The notes beneath the pieces are model-generated. The model worked only from the letters and a program-made list of their open reading frames with translations, made no database searches and had not been told where the DNA came from. A DNA stretch of 44,516 bases, from positions 1-44,516 of the forward strand of contig CALUQH010000007.1 of assembly GCA_944322885.1 (NCBI GenBank). The letters are read 5' to 3'. The DNA comes from Candidatus Gastranaerophilales bacterium (GTDB lineage Bacteria > Cyanobacteriota > Vampirovibrionia > Gastranaerophilales > Gastranaerophilaceae). The position numbers and the translations under genes are program-made. This document shows positions 33,531-41,437 of the stretch, one piece after another (position 1 is the stretch's first letter; each line of letters starts with the position of its first letter).

Positions 33531-34300
33531 TTACGGTAAACATTCCCAGTAAGTTTTTGAATTATCGTCAGGACAAATATTTTTTACTGCATAAGGTGTA
33601 CAGCCAAAACCATTAGAGAGTTTTGTGCTAGTTTTACTGCATTCTCCGGATGTTTCAAAATAAACATCATCATCAGGCGTAAAGGAATTTCCGTCATCGT
33701 CAGTCTTGTGTGCAAGCTCTCTGTCAACGGCCTCCAATCTAGGAGAAGCAGCAGATTTAATAACAAATATAAAAAGATCATGTCCGTATGCATTCGGACC
33801 TTTTTGGGGACCATTTGTATCTATCGTAAAATACCAGCCTCCTGAATTTTTCATCCCTCCAATCGCACTACCGTCTGCAAGTATATGCCCAATTCGAGTT
33901 TGCGATTGTGTTGGTGACGCCCCTTTTATAGATTTTTTAGTATAACCTTTAAGATCAATTTTTGTCGAATAATATTTATCCGATATAGTTTCAATAGTTT
34001 TTAATTTAGTATAAATACTGACATAAAACTCATTATTATTATAAGCGACAAAATCCGGTGCCATATTGGGCGCTCCAAGTTCAAAAATTGTCAAATTCAC
34101 AGCATTATAAAGATTTGCATAACTTTTTTTAAAAGCAGCTTCAAGAACTTTTTGTTGATGTTTTGAAATCAATGTCGGCATAGTCATTGCAGCAACTACA
34201 CCGATAATACCAAGAGTTATTAAAACCTCAGCCAGAGTAAATGCGTTTTGGAAGCCTAGAGCTGCCCCCCCCCCGATTTAATAAATCTTAATACTTCCAT
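33531..34300 (-). CDS. Prepilin-like protein, off-frame at a G10 tract
   Basis: From the ATG at 34300 (AGGAGA seven bases upstream) translation runs 14 codons through ten G and stops at TAG (34258-34256). With 11 G (or 8) it would continue for about 256 (255) residues. These are a leader, then the prepilin signal FQNA-FTLAEVLITLGIIGVVAAM, a secreted domain with FTIDTNG...PNAYGHDLF, and an end ICPDDNSKTYWECLP. The end closely parallels the gene at 15767-16572. A TAA in the pilin frame just before the tract removes other starts. Cleavage after Ala rather than Gly would be atypical. Confidence 0.85.
34265..34274 (-). repeat. Homopolymer G10 in prepilin-like gene
   Basis: Ten C on the plus strand, thus ten G in the coding strand, starting at the last base of codon 9. 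The pilin frame needs one more or two fewer, the same offset as in the C10 gene at 15794-15803. Confidence 0.9.
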
Positions 34301-34328
34301 ATTACTTCTCCTCTCATTTTTGTTATTT

Positions 34329-34357
34329 ATTATAACAAAAAATACCGGGCTTTTCAA
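34329..34357 (-). promoter_or_regulatory. Prepilin gene promoter embedded in the rpsA terminator
   Basis: On the minus strand TTGAAA (34352-34357) lies in the loop region of the rpsA terminator. TATAAT (34329-34334) follows after exactly 17 bases, the spacer being the terminator's 3' arm and T-run. A start near 34322 gives a leader of about 22 bases including AGGAG. Confidence 0.65.
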
Positions 34358-34368
34358 GCCCGGTATTT
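34335..34368 (-). terminator. rpsA terminator
   Basis: AAATACCGGGCTT pairs perfectly with AAGCCCGGTATTT around a three-base loop. A T-run follows on the minus strand, twelve bases after the rpsA stop. Confidence 0.9.
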
Positions 34369-34380
34369 AGAAGTTGTAAA

Positions 34381-35457
34381 CTATTCAGCATCTTTGTTAA
34401 TATCTTTAATGCTCAATGCAATTCTGTGTTCCTGCGGAGTGAATTTCTTAATAAGAACTTCTACACTGTCTCCAACTTTGAAAGTGTTAAAAGGATTAAC
34501 ATTTTCTTCTGCCATTTCAGAAACCGGCAGCAATGCTTCAACTCCCGGGAATATGTTAATAAATGCACCAAAACCCGTTACCTTATTAACAGTTCCTTTA
34601 ATAACCTGTCCTTCTTCAAACTGGCCTTCAATTTGATGCCATGGATCTTCACCCATTCTTTTTAAAGAAAGAGAAATTCTTTTCAATTCATTATCAATTT
34701 TGATAATTTTAACTTCAATAGTTTCGCCAAGAGAAATCACGTCAGAAGGATGTTTAATTCTTGACCATGAAATTTCCGAAATCGGAAGCAATCCGTCAAT
34801 ACCGTTTATATCAACAAATGCACCGAAATCAGCAATTCTTACAACTTCACCTTTTACAACCTGTCCTTCTTCCAATTCTGACAAGATGTTATCAACAACC
34901 TGATCTCTTTGTTCTGCTACTGCCTGTCTTTGAGAAAGAATAAGTTTATTTTTCTTAGGATCAGCTTCCAAAACTTTTACTTCAATTTTTGTATCAATTA
35001 AACCGTCAAAAGGAGTGCCGGTTCTTAATTGAGAAGACGGTATAAAACCTTTCAAATCAGCTACATCAACAAGAACACCGCCTTTAACGATTGAAACAAC
35101 TTTTGCCAAAATAGTATCACCCTGAATTTTGGCATCATTAAGCTGTGCCCAAGCTTGAGCATTTGCAAGTCTTTTCAGAGAAAGAACCATTCCGTCCTCA
35201 TCATTTTCTTCTTTTAATACATAAAATTCTCTTTCATCACCAATCTCTAAAGATTCAGCACCTTCTGATGAAGAAATTTCCTTCAAAGGTAAAAATGCTT
35301 CAGTTTTAGCACCTTTAACGCTTATTAAATAGCCGTCATTTTCTTTTTTCATAACAGTACCTTCAACGATATCTGCTACTGAAAAAGATTTTGAAAAAGA
35401 TTCTTCCAATAATCTTTCAAATTCATCTAAATTTGTTTTTTCTAATGTTGTTGTCAT
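34381..35457 (-). CDS. rpsA: Ribosomal protein S1-like, four S1 domains
   Basis: S1 unfolds mRNA and helps 30S binding. The 358-residue protein has four S1 OB-fold repeats (about 27-98, 113-178, 195-264, 281-351). Examples are VVKGEVVRIADFGAFVDI and VIKGTVNKVTGFGAFINI. That is fewer than the six in E. coli, as in cyanobacteria and Gram-positives. AAAGGA precedes the ATG. It follows ispH by 18 bases; that gene pair (sometimes fused) is known from Clostridia. Confidence 0.93.
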   Translation of the reverse strand: MTTTLEKTNLDEFERLLEESFSKSFSVADIVEGTVMKKENDGYLISVKGAKTEAFLPLKEISSSEGAESLEIGDEREFYVLKEENDEDGMVLSLKRLANAQAWAQLNDAKIQGDTILAKVVSIVKGGVLVDVADLKGFIPSSQLRTGTPFDGLIDTKIEVKVLEADPKKNKLILSQRQAVAEQRDQVVDNILSELEEGQVVKGEVVRIADFGAFVDINGIDGLLPISEISWSRIKHPSDVISLGETIEVKIIKIDNELKRISLSLKRMGEDPWHQIEGQFEEGQVIKGTVNKVTGFGAFINIFPGVEALLPVSEMAEENVNPFNTFKVGDSVEVLIKKFTPQEHRIALSIKDINKDAE

Positions 35458-35475
35458 TATTTTATTTTTCCTTTC

Positions 35476-36375
35476 TTAGTATAAATTCAATGTATTTAAA
35501 ACTTTTTCTATAATATCTTGCGGAGTGGAAGCTCCTGCAGTAACCGAAAGCTTATTTGACTTTGCGATTAAATCTTTATAATTTTCAAGTTCCCCGGCAT
35601 TTTCAATATGAATAGTGTTTGTAATATCTTTCAAAATTTCTGCCAAATGTGTTGTATTAGCACTTTTCTTAGAACCTACAACAATCACAAGGTCGCTTTC
35701 CTGAGCAAGTTTTTTTGCTTCAGCCTGACGCATAGCGGTACTCTGACAAATAGTATTTGCAATATGAATTTCTTTTGCAACAGATGTAAGATATTCAACA
35801 ATTGAGTTTAATGTTGAAATTCTTTGCGTAGTCTGTACAACCACTCCGACGCGCTTATGAGCTTTTATTTTGTCTTTATAAGGAGCAAGTTGTTCGGTAT
35901 TTGCAGCAACAATCACTTTATCTGACCACAATTTTGCATTCGCTTTAATTGCAATAACCTCGGGGTGTTCTTCCTTACCGACTATTACAAGGAAATAACC
36001 GTCTTTAGCAAGTTCAACAGCTTTTTGCTGAACTTTTTTAACATCGGGGCAGGTTAAATCAACAGGCTCAAAACCTGCCTGTTTAATTTTTTCAATCACT
36101 TCCGGACTCTCACCGTGGCTTCTGATAACACAAATTCCTTCACCTTTTTCAGGAATTTCCGTTAATGTTTTGATACCGAGTTTTTCAAGTTCCTGAATAA
36201 CGTGAGCATTATGAATTAATTCTCCAAGCACAAAAACATTTTTATCAGGGTTTTCTGATTTTAATTTTTTAACTGTTTCAACGGCTCTTTTCACGCCGTA
36301 ACAGAAACCTGCATATTTTGCTAATTTAATATCTTTTGCTATTTTATCGGGCAATTTGTAATTGTCTTCTTTCAA
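35476..36375 (-). CDS. ispH: 4-hydroxy-3-methylbut-2-enyl diphosphate reductase
   Basis: IspH makes IPP and DMAPP in the last step of the MEP isoprenoid pathway using an iron-sulfur cluster. Cluster cysteines are C25 (AGFCYGVKRA), C109 (LTCPDVKK) and C210 (NTICQST). Substrate-binding histidines lie in ELIHNAHVI and VIRSHGE. Length is 299 residues from the TTG at 36375. The start is uncertain, since no clear ribosome binding site precedes it and homologues begin near KIAKDIKL. A shared transcript with rpsA is likely. Confidence 0.95.
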   Translation of the reverse strand: MKEDNYKLPDKIAKDIKLAKYAGFCYGVKRAVETVKKLKSENPDKNVFVLGELIHNAHVIQELEKLGIKTLTEIPEKGEGICVIRSHGESPEVIEKIKQAGFEPVDLTCPDVKKVQQKAVELAKDGYFLVIVGKEEHPEVIAIKANAKLWSDKVIVAANTEQLAPYKDKIKAHKRVGVVVQTTQRISTLNSIVEYLTSVAKEIHIANTICQSTAMRQAEAKKLAQESDLVIVVGSKKSANTTHLAEILKDITNTIHIENAGELENYKDLIAKSNKLSVTAGASTPQDIIEKVLNTLNLY

Positions 36376-36438
36376 ATGAACTCGCGAAAATTATCGCTGT
36401 AAGTTTATTTAAATATAAACATCCGCAAAAATCAAGCA

Positions 36439-39240
36439 TCAAGAAAGGATATTTCCATAACGGTCTTTAGGATACATATCATATTTAGGATTTTGAGAGT
36501 TTAATCGTCCTAAAGTTTCGGGAGAAGATGTATAAGATACATTTTCTTTTGCCATTCTCGACGACAAATTCTGAGTATTTTCAAACTCATCTTTGTTAAT
36601 CTCTTTCAATAATTCGCTGAAAGATATATCAGAAGCGGCTTTTCTTTCTGCAGTCTGTTTAACAATTCCTCTTGCAGAATCAATGTTATTATAAATAAAC
36701 TTAGCTGTATCTGCGCTGCTTTCAACAATACTCTGGAATAAAGCGCTGTTACTGTTCATTATTAACTGATAAATTGTTTTTTTCTGGTTGCTGTCAGAAA
36801 TAGAAGCCAAGAGTTTAATTTGTTTAGCTGGAGATAAGTTTTTGAAATAAATTGCCTGATATTCGATTTTTTCACGGTGTGATAATGATGCGTATTCCTG
36901 CGGAGTCAGCTGTGCTCCTGAATACACCTTATCCAGAATTGCACTTTTTATAGTTCCGGGCAGCTCAGTTTCATTTTGAATATAACCGCGTGTTTCAGAA
37001 GTTGTATTAGAACCTAAACTGCTCCAAGCCGATTCAATTGCTTCCTGATTACCTGTAGCATAGACAGAATCCATTGCTTCAGATTGAACACCCGGATCAT
37101 AATTTCCGATATTGCCTGCAGCGTGTTCCTGAACTTCGGAGTATTGTGAGCCCATCATACGATTGTGCATATCAAGCTGATTTTCTTTAGCACAATCAGG
37201 AATTTGATCAGATAAATTGTTTAAATATTTTACAGCTTCATCACCTTCAAAATATTCATTTAATCTGTTATATAATAAATCAAAACCTTCAGTTTGATTT
37301 TCAGTAGCCATTTTAGAAACAGAACCGTTTTCGGAAGCATGCGCTGCAGCATCCTTATCTCCGGTAATTGCTGCTTCATAAGTTGCAAGCTGATTTTTTG
37401 TATGAAACTCACCGATATGATCAGTTGTATAATTTCTTACAGTAGTGTTGAAAACAGAACTTTTTTCTAAATTAGCCTGAGCCTGACGTTCTTTCTCTAC
37501 ATCATCAATTGATATGTTCAAATCTACTGCTTTACAGGCTAATGTATCATTTTCGTCCTGAGAGTATACACCCAACTCTGCCATATCAATCATATTTGTA
37601 GAAACAACAGATTTCTGATCATCATTTCCATCTGCTACTATTTTATCAGCTCTATAAATAGCTCCATCCATAGCTATGGACTTCATATAGGAATTACCAG
37701 AAGATGCAGCTCCTGCCAAAGCTTTAGACTGCATATTTAATGCTTCAACACTTGTATTTCCATCTGTTGCTGCAATACTTTCAGAAATGGTATTTGTATC
37801 TCCATACAAACTCGGAATTTTGTCACCAAAATGTTTTATAATTGAAACAGATGTAGTATCATTGTTAAATTTAAGAAAAGTCTGAATATACTTTTCTTTT
37901 TCTGCCTGACTCATACTGGAAGTTTTGTTTTCAATGTATTTATTAGTAAATGCATTTATTAATCTGCTGTCATTTGTATAGGCTGTTAACTTGCTTTTTA
38001 ATTCGTCTATTTCAGCTGCAATACCTTTTTCATATTCAGTTTCAGGCTGAGGTAAATTAGGGATAACTTCTTCCCTTAAATATTTTGCTTCATCTGAACC
38101 TAAATATTGAGAAAGGGTATTATATTTGCCCTGGTCATCCACATCAAGTACTTGGCCTGATGCCATTTTTTCATTTAATTCGTCAAATTCTTTTTGTAGT
38201 TCTATTAAATTAGCAGCTTTTGATTTTTCTATAATATGTTTACCATTACCGGTACCAAATTTGCTTAATTCTTTAAACCACTGTTCTTCTTCCTTAGACA
38301 GGCCGGATTGTTCTTTTTTAGTCTTTAATTTTCGCAAAGCTTCTTCTGTAGGATCAAGGTTACACAGGCGGGCATATTCTGCTACCTCTGACATAGAAGG
38401 TTCTTCACGTAAACCCACACCGCGATTCTCTAGAGATTTAAGCATCTCTGATTTAACAAAATTATTTATATTTAAATAATTTTCATCGCTTGCATTTAAA
38501 GTATCTTTATTTTTATTCAAATATTTTTCCGTGGCATCTATTTTGTCATATTCGTCTAAACCCATAAATTCTAAAAATGATAAATTTTGAGAATTTGCGA
38601 CCTGAACAGTACGCATAGTTGAATCTATTAAACCAATTTGCGCACTTTCAGACATACCTTGGACAAAATTTTTGATAGATTTTCCTATTTCTTGTAAATT
38701 AGCATCATTCTTCATACCATCCATCAAATGAGTGATAAACTGTTGTTTCTGAGCTTCTGACATGTTATCCCATTCTTCCACAGAATGAGGAGTCAAACCT
38801 GCAACTGTATTTCCGTCTTTGTCTTTGATGCCATAAATAAATATATTTTTTGCAAATTCATATTTTAAACTATCAAACTTTTCGTCTTTACTCTTTGAAT
38901 TGTATGCAGCTCTATCAAATTCTGAAGAAGCAACCTGTGCGTCTTCTTTGACAGATATTTCAGTCGGAGCAGAGATTTGTTTTTCTCTATATTGTTCGAC
39001 AATTTCTAATTGTTTTGCTTCATCTAAAGTCGGAAAGTCACGATTATTCTTAACAATTGCAGCATATTCATCAGAAGTTAGATTTAAACGTTTTAATAAT
39101 TCCTGCTTTTTAGCATCTACCAAGTCAATTGGAGCATTAGATCCACTGCCGGATACTGATGACGAACCAACCAATTGTCCGGCAGAGCCTACAGCTCCTG
39201 TATTAATATTATAATTTGGATTATTAAATTCAACTGACAT
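36439..39240 (-). CDS. Large unknown protein, 933 residues
   Basis: Not recognised. I start at the ATG at 39240 (MSVEFNNPNYNINTG); the 22-residue extension upstream lies in leader sequence. The N-terminal 55 residues are Ser/Gly/Asn-rich and probably disordered. The remainder is acidic, almost wholly helical, with almost no cysteine, and has loosely repeated helical hairpins (for example VQEHAAGNIGNYDPGVQSEA). No signal peptide or membrane segment. It may be a structural or scaffolding protein peculiar to the lineage. A terminator-like hairpin separates it from the gene upstream on the same strand. Confidence 0.7.
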   Translation of the reverse strand: MSVEFNNPNYNINTGAVGSAGQLVGSSSVSGSGSNAPIDLVDAKKQELLKRLNLTSDEYAAIVKNNRDFPTLDEAKQLEIVEQYREKQISAPTEISVKEDAQVASSEFDRAAYNSKSKDEKFDSLKYEFAKNIFIYGIKDKDGNTVAGLTPHSVEEWDNMSEAQKQQFITHLMDGMKNDANLQEIGKSIKNFVQGMSESAQIGLIDSTMRTVQVANSQNLSFLEFMGLDEYDKIDATEKYLNKNKDTLNASDENYLNINNFVKSEMLKSLENRGVGLREEPSMSEVAEYARLCNLDPTEEALRKLKTKKEQSGLSKEEEQWFKELSKFGTGNGKHIIEKSKAANLIELQKEFDELNEKMASGQVLDVDDQGKYNTLSQYLGSDEAKYLREEVIPNLPQPETEYEKGIAAEIDELKSKLTAYTNDSRLINAFTNKYIENKTSSMSQAEKEKYIQTFLKFNNDTTSVSIIKHFGDKIPSLYGDTNTISESIAATDGNTSVEALNMQSKALAGAASSGNSYMKSIAMDGAIYRADKIVADGNDDQKSVVSTNMIDMAELGVYSQDENDTLACKAVDLNISIDDVEKERQAQANLEKSSVFNTTVRNYTTDHIGEFHTKNQLATYEAAITGDKDAAAHASENGSVSKMATENQTEGFDLLYNRLNEYFEGDEAVKYLNNLSDQIPDCAKENQLDMHNRMMGSQYSEVQEHAAGNIGNYDPGVQSEAMDSVYATGNQEAIESAWSSLGSNTTSETRGYIQNETELPGTIKSAILDKVYSGAQLTPQEYASLSHREKIEYQAIYFKNLSPAKQIKLLASISDSNQKKTIYQLIMNSNSALFQSIVESSADTAKFIYNNIDSARGIVKQTAERKAASDISFSELLKEINKDEFENTQNLSSRMAKENVSYTSSPETLGRLNSQNPKYDMYPKDRYGNILS

Positions 39241-39276
39241 GATTATATTTCTCTTAGTTTCTCTCTTACCAATATA

Positions 39277-39311
39277 AAAACATGCCAAAACCATGGATTT
39301 CAGCATGTTTT
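39277..39311 (-). terminator. Hairpin ending the 243-residue gene
   Basis: AAAACATGC pairs with GCATGTTTT around a loop of 17 bases, followed on the minus strand by a short T-run. It overlaps the leader of the 933-residue gene. Confidence 0.55.
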
Positions 39312-39335
39312 CTCATGTTTACAAAAATTTACAAA

Positions 39336-40067
39336 TTAATAAAAACTACCTCCAGTAAGAGCATCTAAAAATTGATCCGTTTCCTCATCTCCGTCAATAG
39401 TTTTTGTTGTTGTCTTATATTCAACCATATCAGCATCTTTTAACAAATTTGCAAGATAGTCATAAAACTCTTTTGTTACTTCTTGTTTTTGAGTGCCTTT
39501 TCTATCAAAATTACCGGTATTATAACAGTTACCATCTAAATCATAAAAATATGATCTTGCATATGAACCGGGTCCTATAACAAAATAGCGTTCACTCAGT
39601 TTATCAGGAGCACCATCATATTTTCTTATTTCTTTACATAGTTCAAGTGCTTTAAGCTCCATAGTCGTTGTATAAGTATACTCACATTCAGTTCTGACTC
39701 CATTGATAAACTCCTCACCTTTTTGAGGATCAAAAAACATCAATTGTATAATCTCTGCATTATTATTATTCCCGTCAGTACTTATAAAATCAATATCACA
39801 CTCACCATATTTACCAACAGCATCAGGCGGAGTTGCATTTCTTACTTTTCCTGACATAACAATTTCTTTTTGCACAGGTTCTTGTGCATACACATTCATA
39901 CTGCTATTCAACGGGCTCATTGCCAATATTGCCGCAAGCGGTACGGATTTTATTGTATTTGAAACATAGGACGGCCTGTGATTATTTTGCCTGTCCTTTT
40001 TTCCTTCAAACGCCAGGTTGTTGTAATTTTTGCCATAGGAAACTGATGTAATTGGTCTAATAGTCAT
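39336..40067 (-). CDS. Unknown probably exported protein, 243 residues
   Basis: Not recognised. It begins with about 40 polar residues containing LAFEGKK. A hydrophobic stretch SVPLAAILAMSPLNSS and VYAQEP follow, resembling a signal peptide placed unusually late with a site after VYA. The rest is a soluble domain with an acidic end. The early Phe-x-Gly motif recalls the 95-residue protein at 21030-21317. The strand and a weak GGGG precede the ATG. It may be a lineage-specific secreted protein. Confidence 0.65.
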   Translation of the reverse strand: MTIRPITSVSYGKNYNNLAFEGKKDRQNNHRPSYVSNTIKSVPLAAILAMSPLNSSMNVYAQEPVQKEIVMSGKVRNATPPDAVGKYGECDIDFISTDGNNNNAEIIQLMFFDPQKGEEFINGVRTECEYTYTTTMELKALELCKEIRKYDGAPDKLSERYFVIGPGSYARSYFYDLDGNCYNTGNFDRKGTQKQEVTKEFYDYLANLLKDADMVEYKTTTKTIDGDEETDQFLDALTGGSFY

Positions 40068-40336
40068 AATAATTTACCCCACTTTATATTTTATTTTCAC
40101 CATTTTTTGTATATAGAATTAAGACTTGTCAAAATATTTTTTGACAGCCGTATTTTCATTAATTCCCCTATAATCGTATTATAGCAAGTCATTTCAGATT
40201 TTGTAAAATAGTATATACGATATTAATATTTCTTTACACTTGCGCCCTTTTTTTGTTTGTTGTAACCTGCTATTGTAATATCTCTGTTTAGAAGCTGACT
40301 TTTGTCAGGATATAGTATAAAAGAAGGAGAACTCAA

Positions 40337-41296
40337 ATGAGTGAAAGAAAATTAGTTGGAACAGGAGAAATGTTCAAAAAAGCACTCGCAGGCGGTTATG
40401 CTATCGGTGCTTACAATGTTAACAACATGGAAATTTTACAAGGTATTGCAGAAGCTGCTGAAGAAACTCAATCACCTATCATTTTACAGGTTTCTGCAGG
40501 CGCAAGAAAATATGCAAACCAAACTTACTTAATCAAACTTGTTGAAGCTGCTTTAGCTACAACTACTGTACCTATCGCATTACACTTAGACCACGGTGCT
40601 GATTTCGATATTTGTAAAGCTTGTATCGACGGCGGTTTCTCATCTGTTATGATTGACGGTTCAAGATTCCCGCTTGAAGAAAACATCAGAGTAACTAAAG
40701 AAGTTGTTGATTATGATCATCAACGCGGTGTTTCTGTAGAAGACGAACTCGGTAAACTTGCAGGAGATGAAGATGATGTAAAAGTACATGCTAAAGATTC
40801 AACATACACAGACCCTGAAGAAGCTGCAAGATTTGTAAAAGAAACAGGCTGCGATTCTTTGGCTGTTGCTATCGGAACTTCTCACGGTGCTTACAAATTC
40901 AAAGGCGAAGCTAAATTAGACTTTGAAAGACTTGCAGAAATTAAAAAAGCTGTAAATGAAATTGTAGGATATGATTATCCGCTGGTTCTTCACGGGTCTT
41001 CATCTGTTCCTGCAGAATTCGTTGCTAAATGTAATAAATTCGGCGGTCAACTGCCTGATGCTCAAGGTGTTCCTGAAGAAATGCTTAACTACGCTTCTAA
41101 ACACGGTGTTGCTAAAATCAATATCGATACAGACTTGAGATTGGCAATGACTTCAACAATCAGAGAATTCTTTGTTGAACATCCTGAAAAATTTGACCCG
41201 AGAGAATATATGGGACCGGGCAGAACTGCTGTTAAAGAAATGGTTATGCACAAAATGCGCGATGTATTGGGAACAGCAGGTCACGCTAAAGACTAG
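40337..41296 (+). CDS. fba: Class II fructose-bisphosphate aldolase
   Basis: This aldolase splits fructose 1,6-bisphosphate in glycolysis using zinc. The 319-residue protein has IALHLDHGADF (D85 catalytic, H86 zinc ligand). It also has VSVEDELGKLAG, the normal VEAELG motif with Asp for Ala, and LHGSSSVP near residue 222. It ends with RDVLGTAGHAKD. AAGGAG precedes the ATG. The 269-base gap upstream (40068-40336) is AT-rich, with no gene and a small CTGAC/GTCAG hairpin just before the start region. Confidence 0.96.
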   Translation: MSERKLVGTGEMFKKALAGGYAIGAYNVNNMEILQGIAEAAEETQSPIILQVSAGARKYANQTYLIKLVEAALATTTVPIALHLDHGADFDICKACIDGGFSSVMIDGSRFPLEENIRVTKEVVDYDHQRGVSVEDELGKLAGDEDDVKVHAKDSTYTDPEEAARFVKETGCDSLAVAIGTSHGAYKFKGEAKLDFERLAEIKKAVNEIVGYDYPLVLHGSSSVPAEFVAKCNKFGGQLPDAQGVPEEMLNYASKHGVAKINIDTDLRLAMTSTIREFFVEHPEKFDPREYMGPGRTAVKEMVMHKMRDVLGTAGHAKD

Positions 41297-41330
41297 GAGC
41301 GTAGCCGCTCCACCCGTCAATCAGGATTTG
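41296..41330 (+). repeat. Stop-anchored GGAGCG hairpin repeat after fba
   Basis: GGAGCGTAGCCGCTCC begins with the last base of the fba TAG stop and is followed by CACCCGTCAATCAGG. The copy is identical in its stem to that after rplE, more than 34 kb away. It is the only family member in this window outside the ribosomal cluster that I found. Confidence 0.8.
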
Positions 41331-41387
41331 GATAAAACTCGATTAGTACGGACTAAGACTGGGAGCATTTAATCCGCTCATTAATAC

Positions 41388-41418
41388 AAAAAGACCGCTT
41401 TTTTAAAGCGGTCTTTTT
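41388..41418. terminator. Terminator after fba
   Basis: AAAAAGACCGCTTT pairs with AAAGCGGTCTTTTT around TTT. Both strands carry a T-run, so it can also serve the convergent LysM-protein gene that ends at 41438. Confidence 0.88.
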
Positions 41419-41437
41419 TAATTTATACTGTTTTGAT

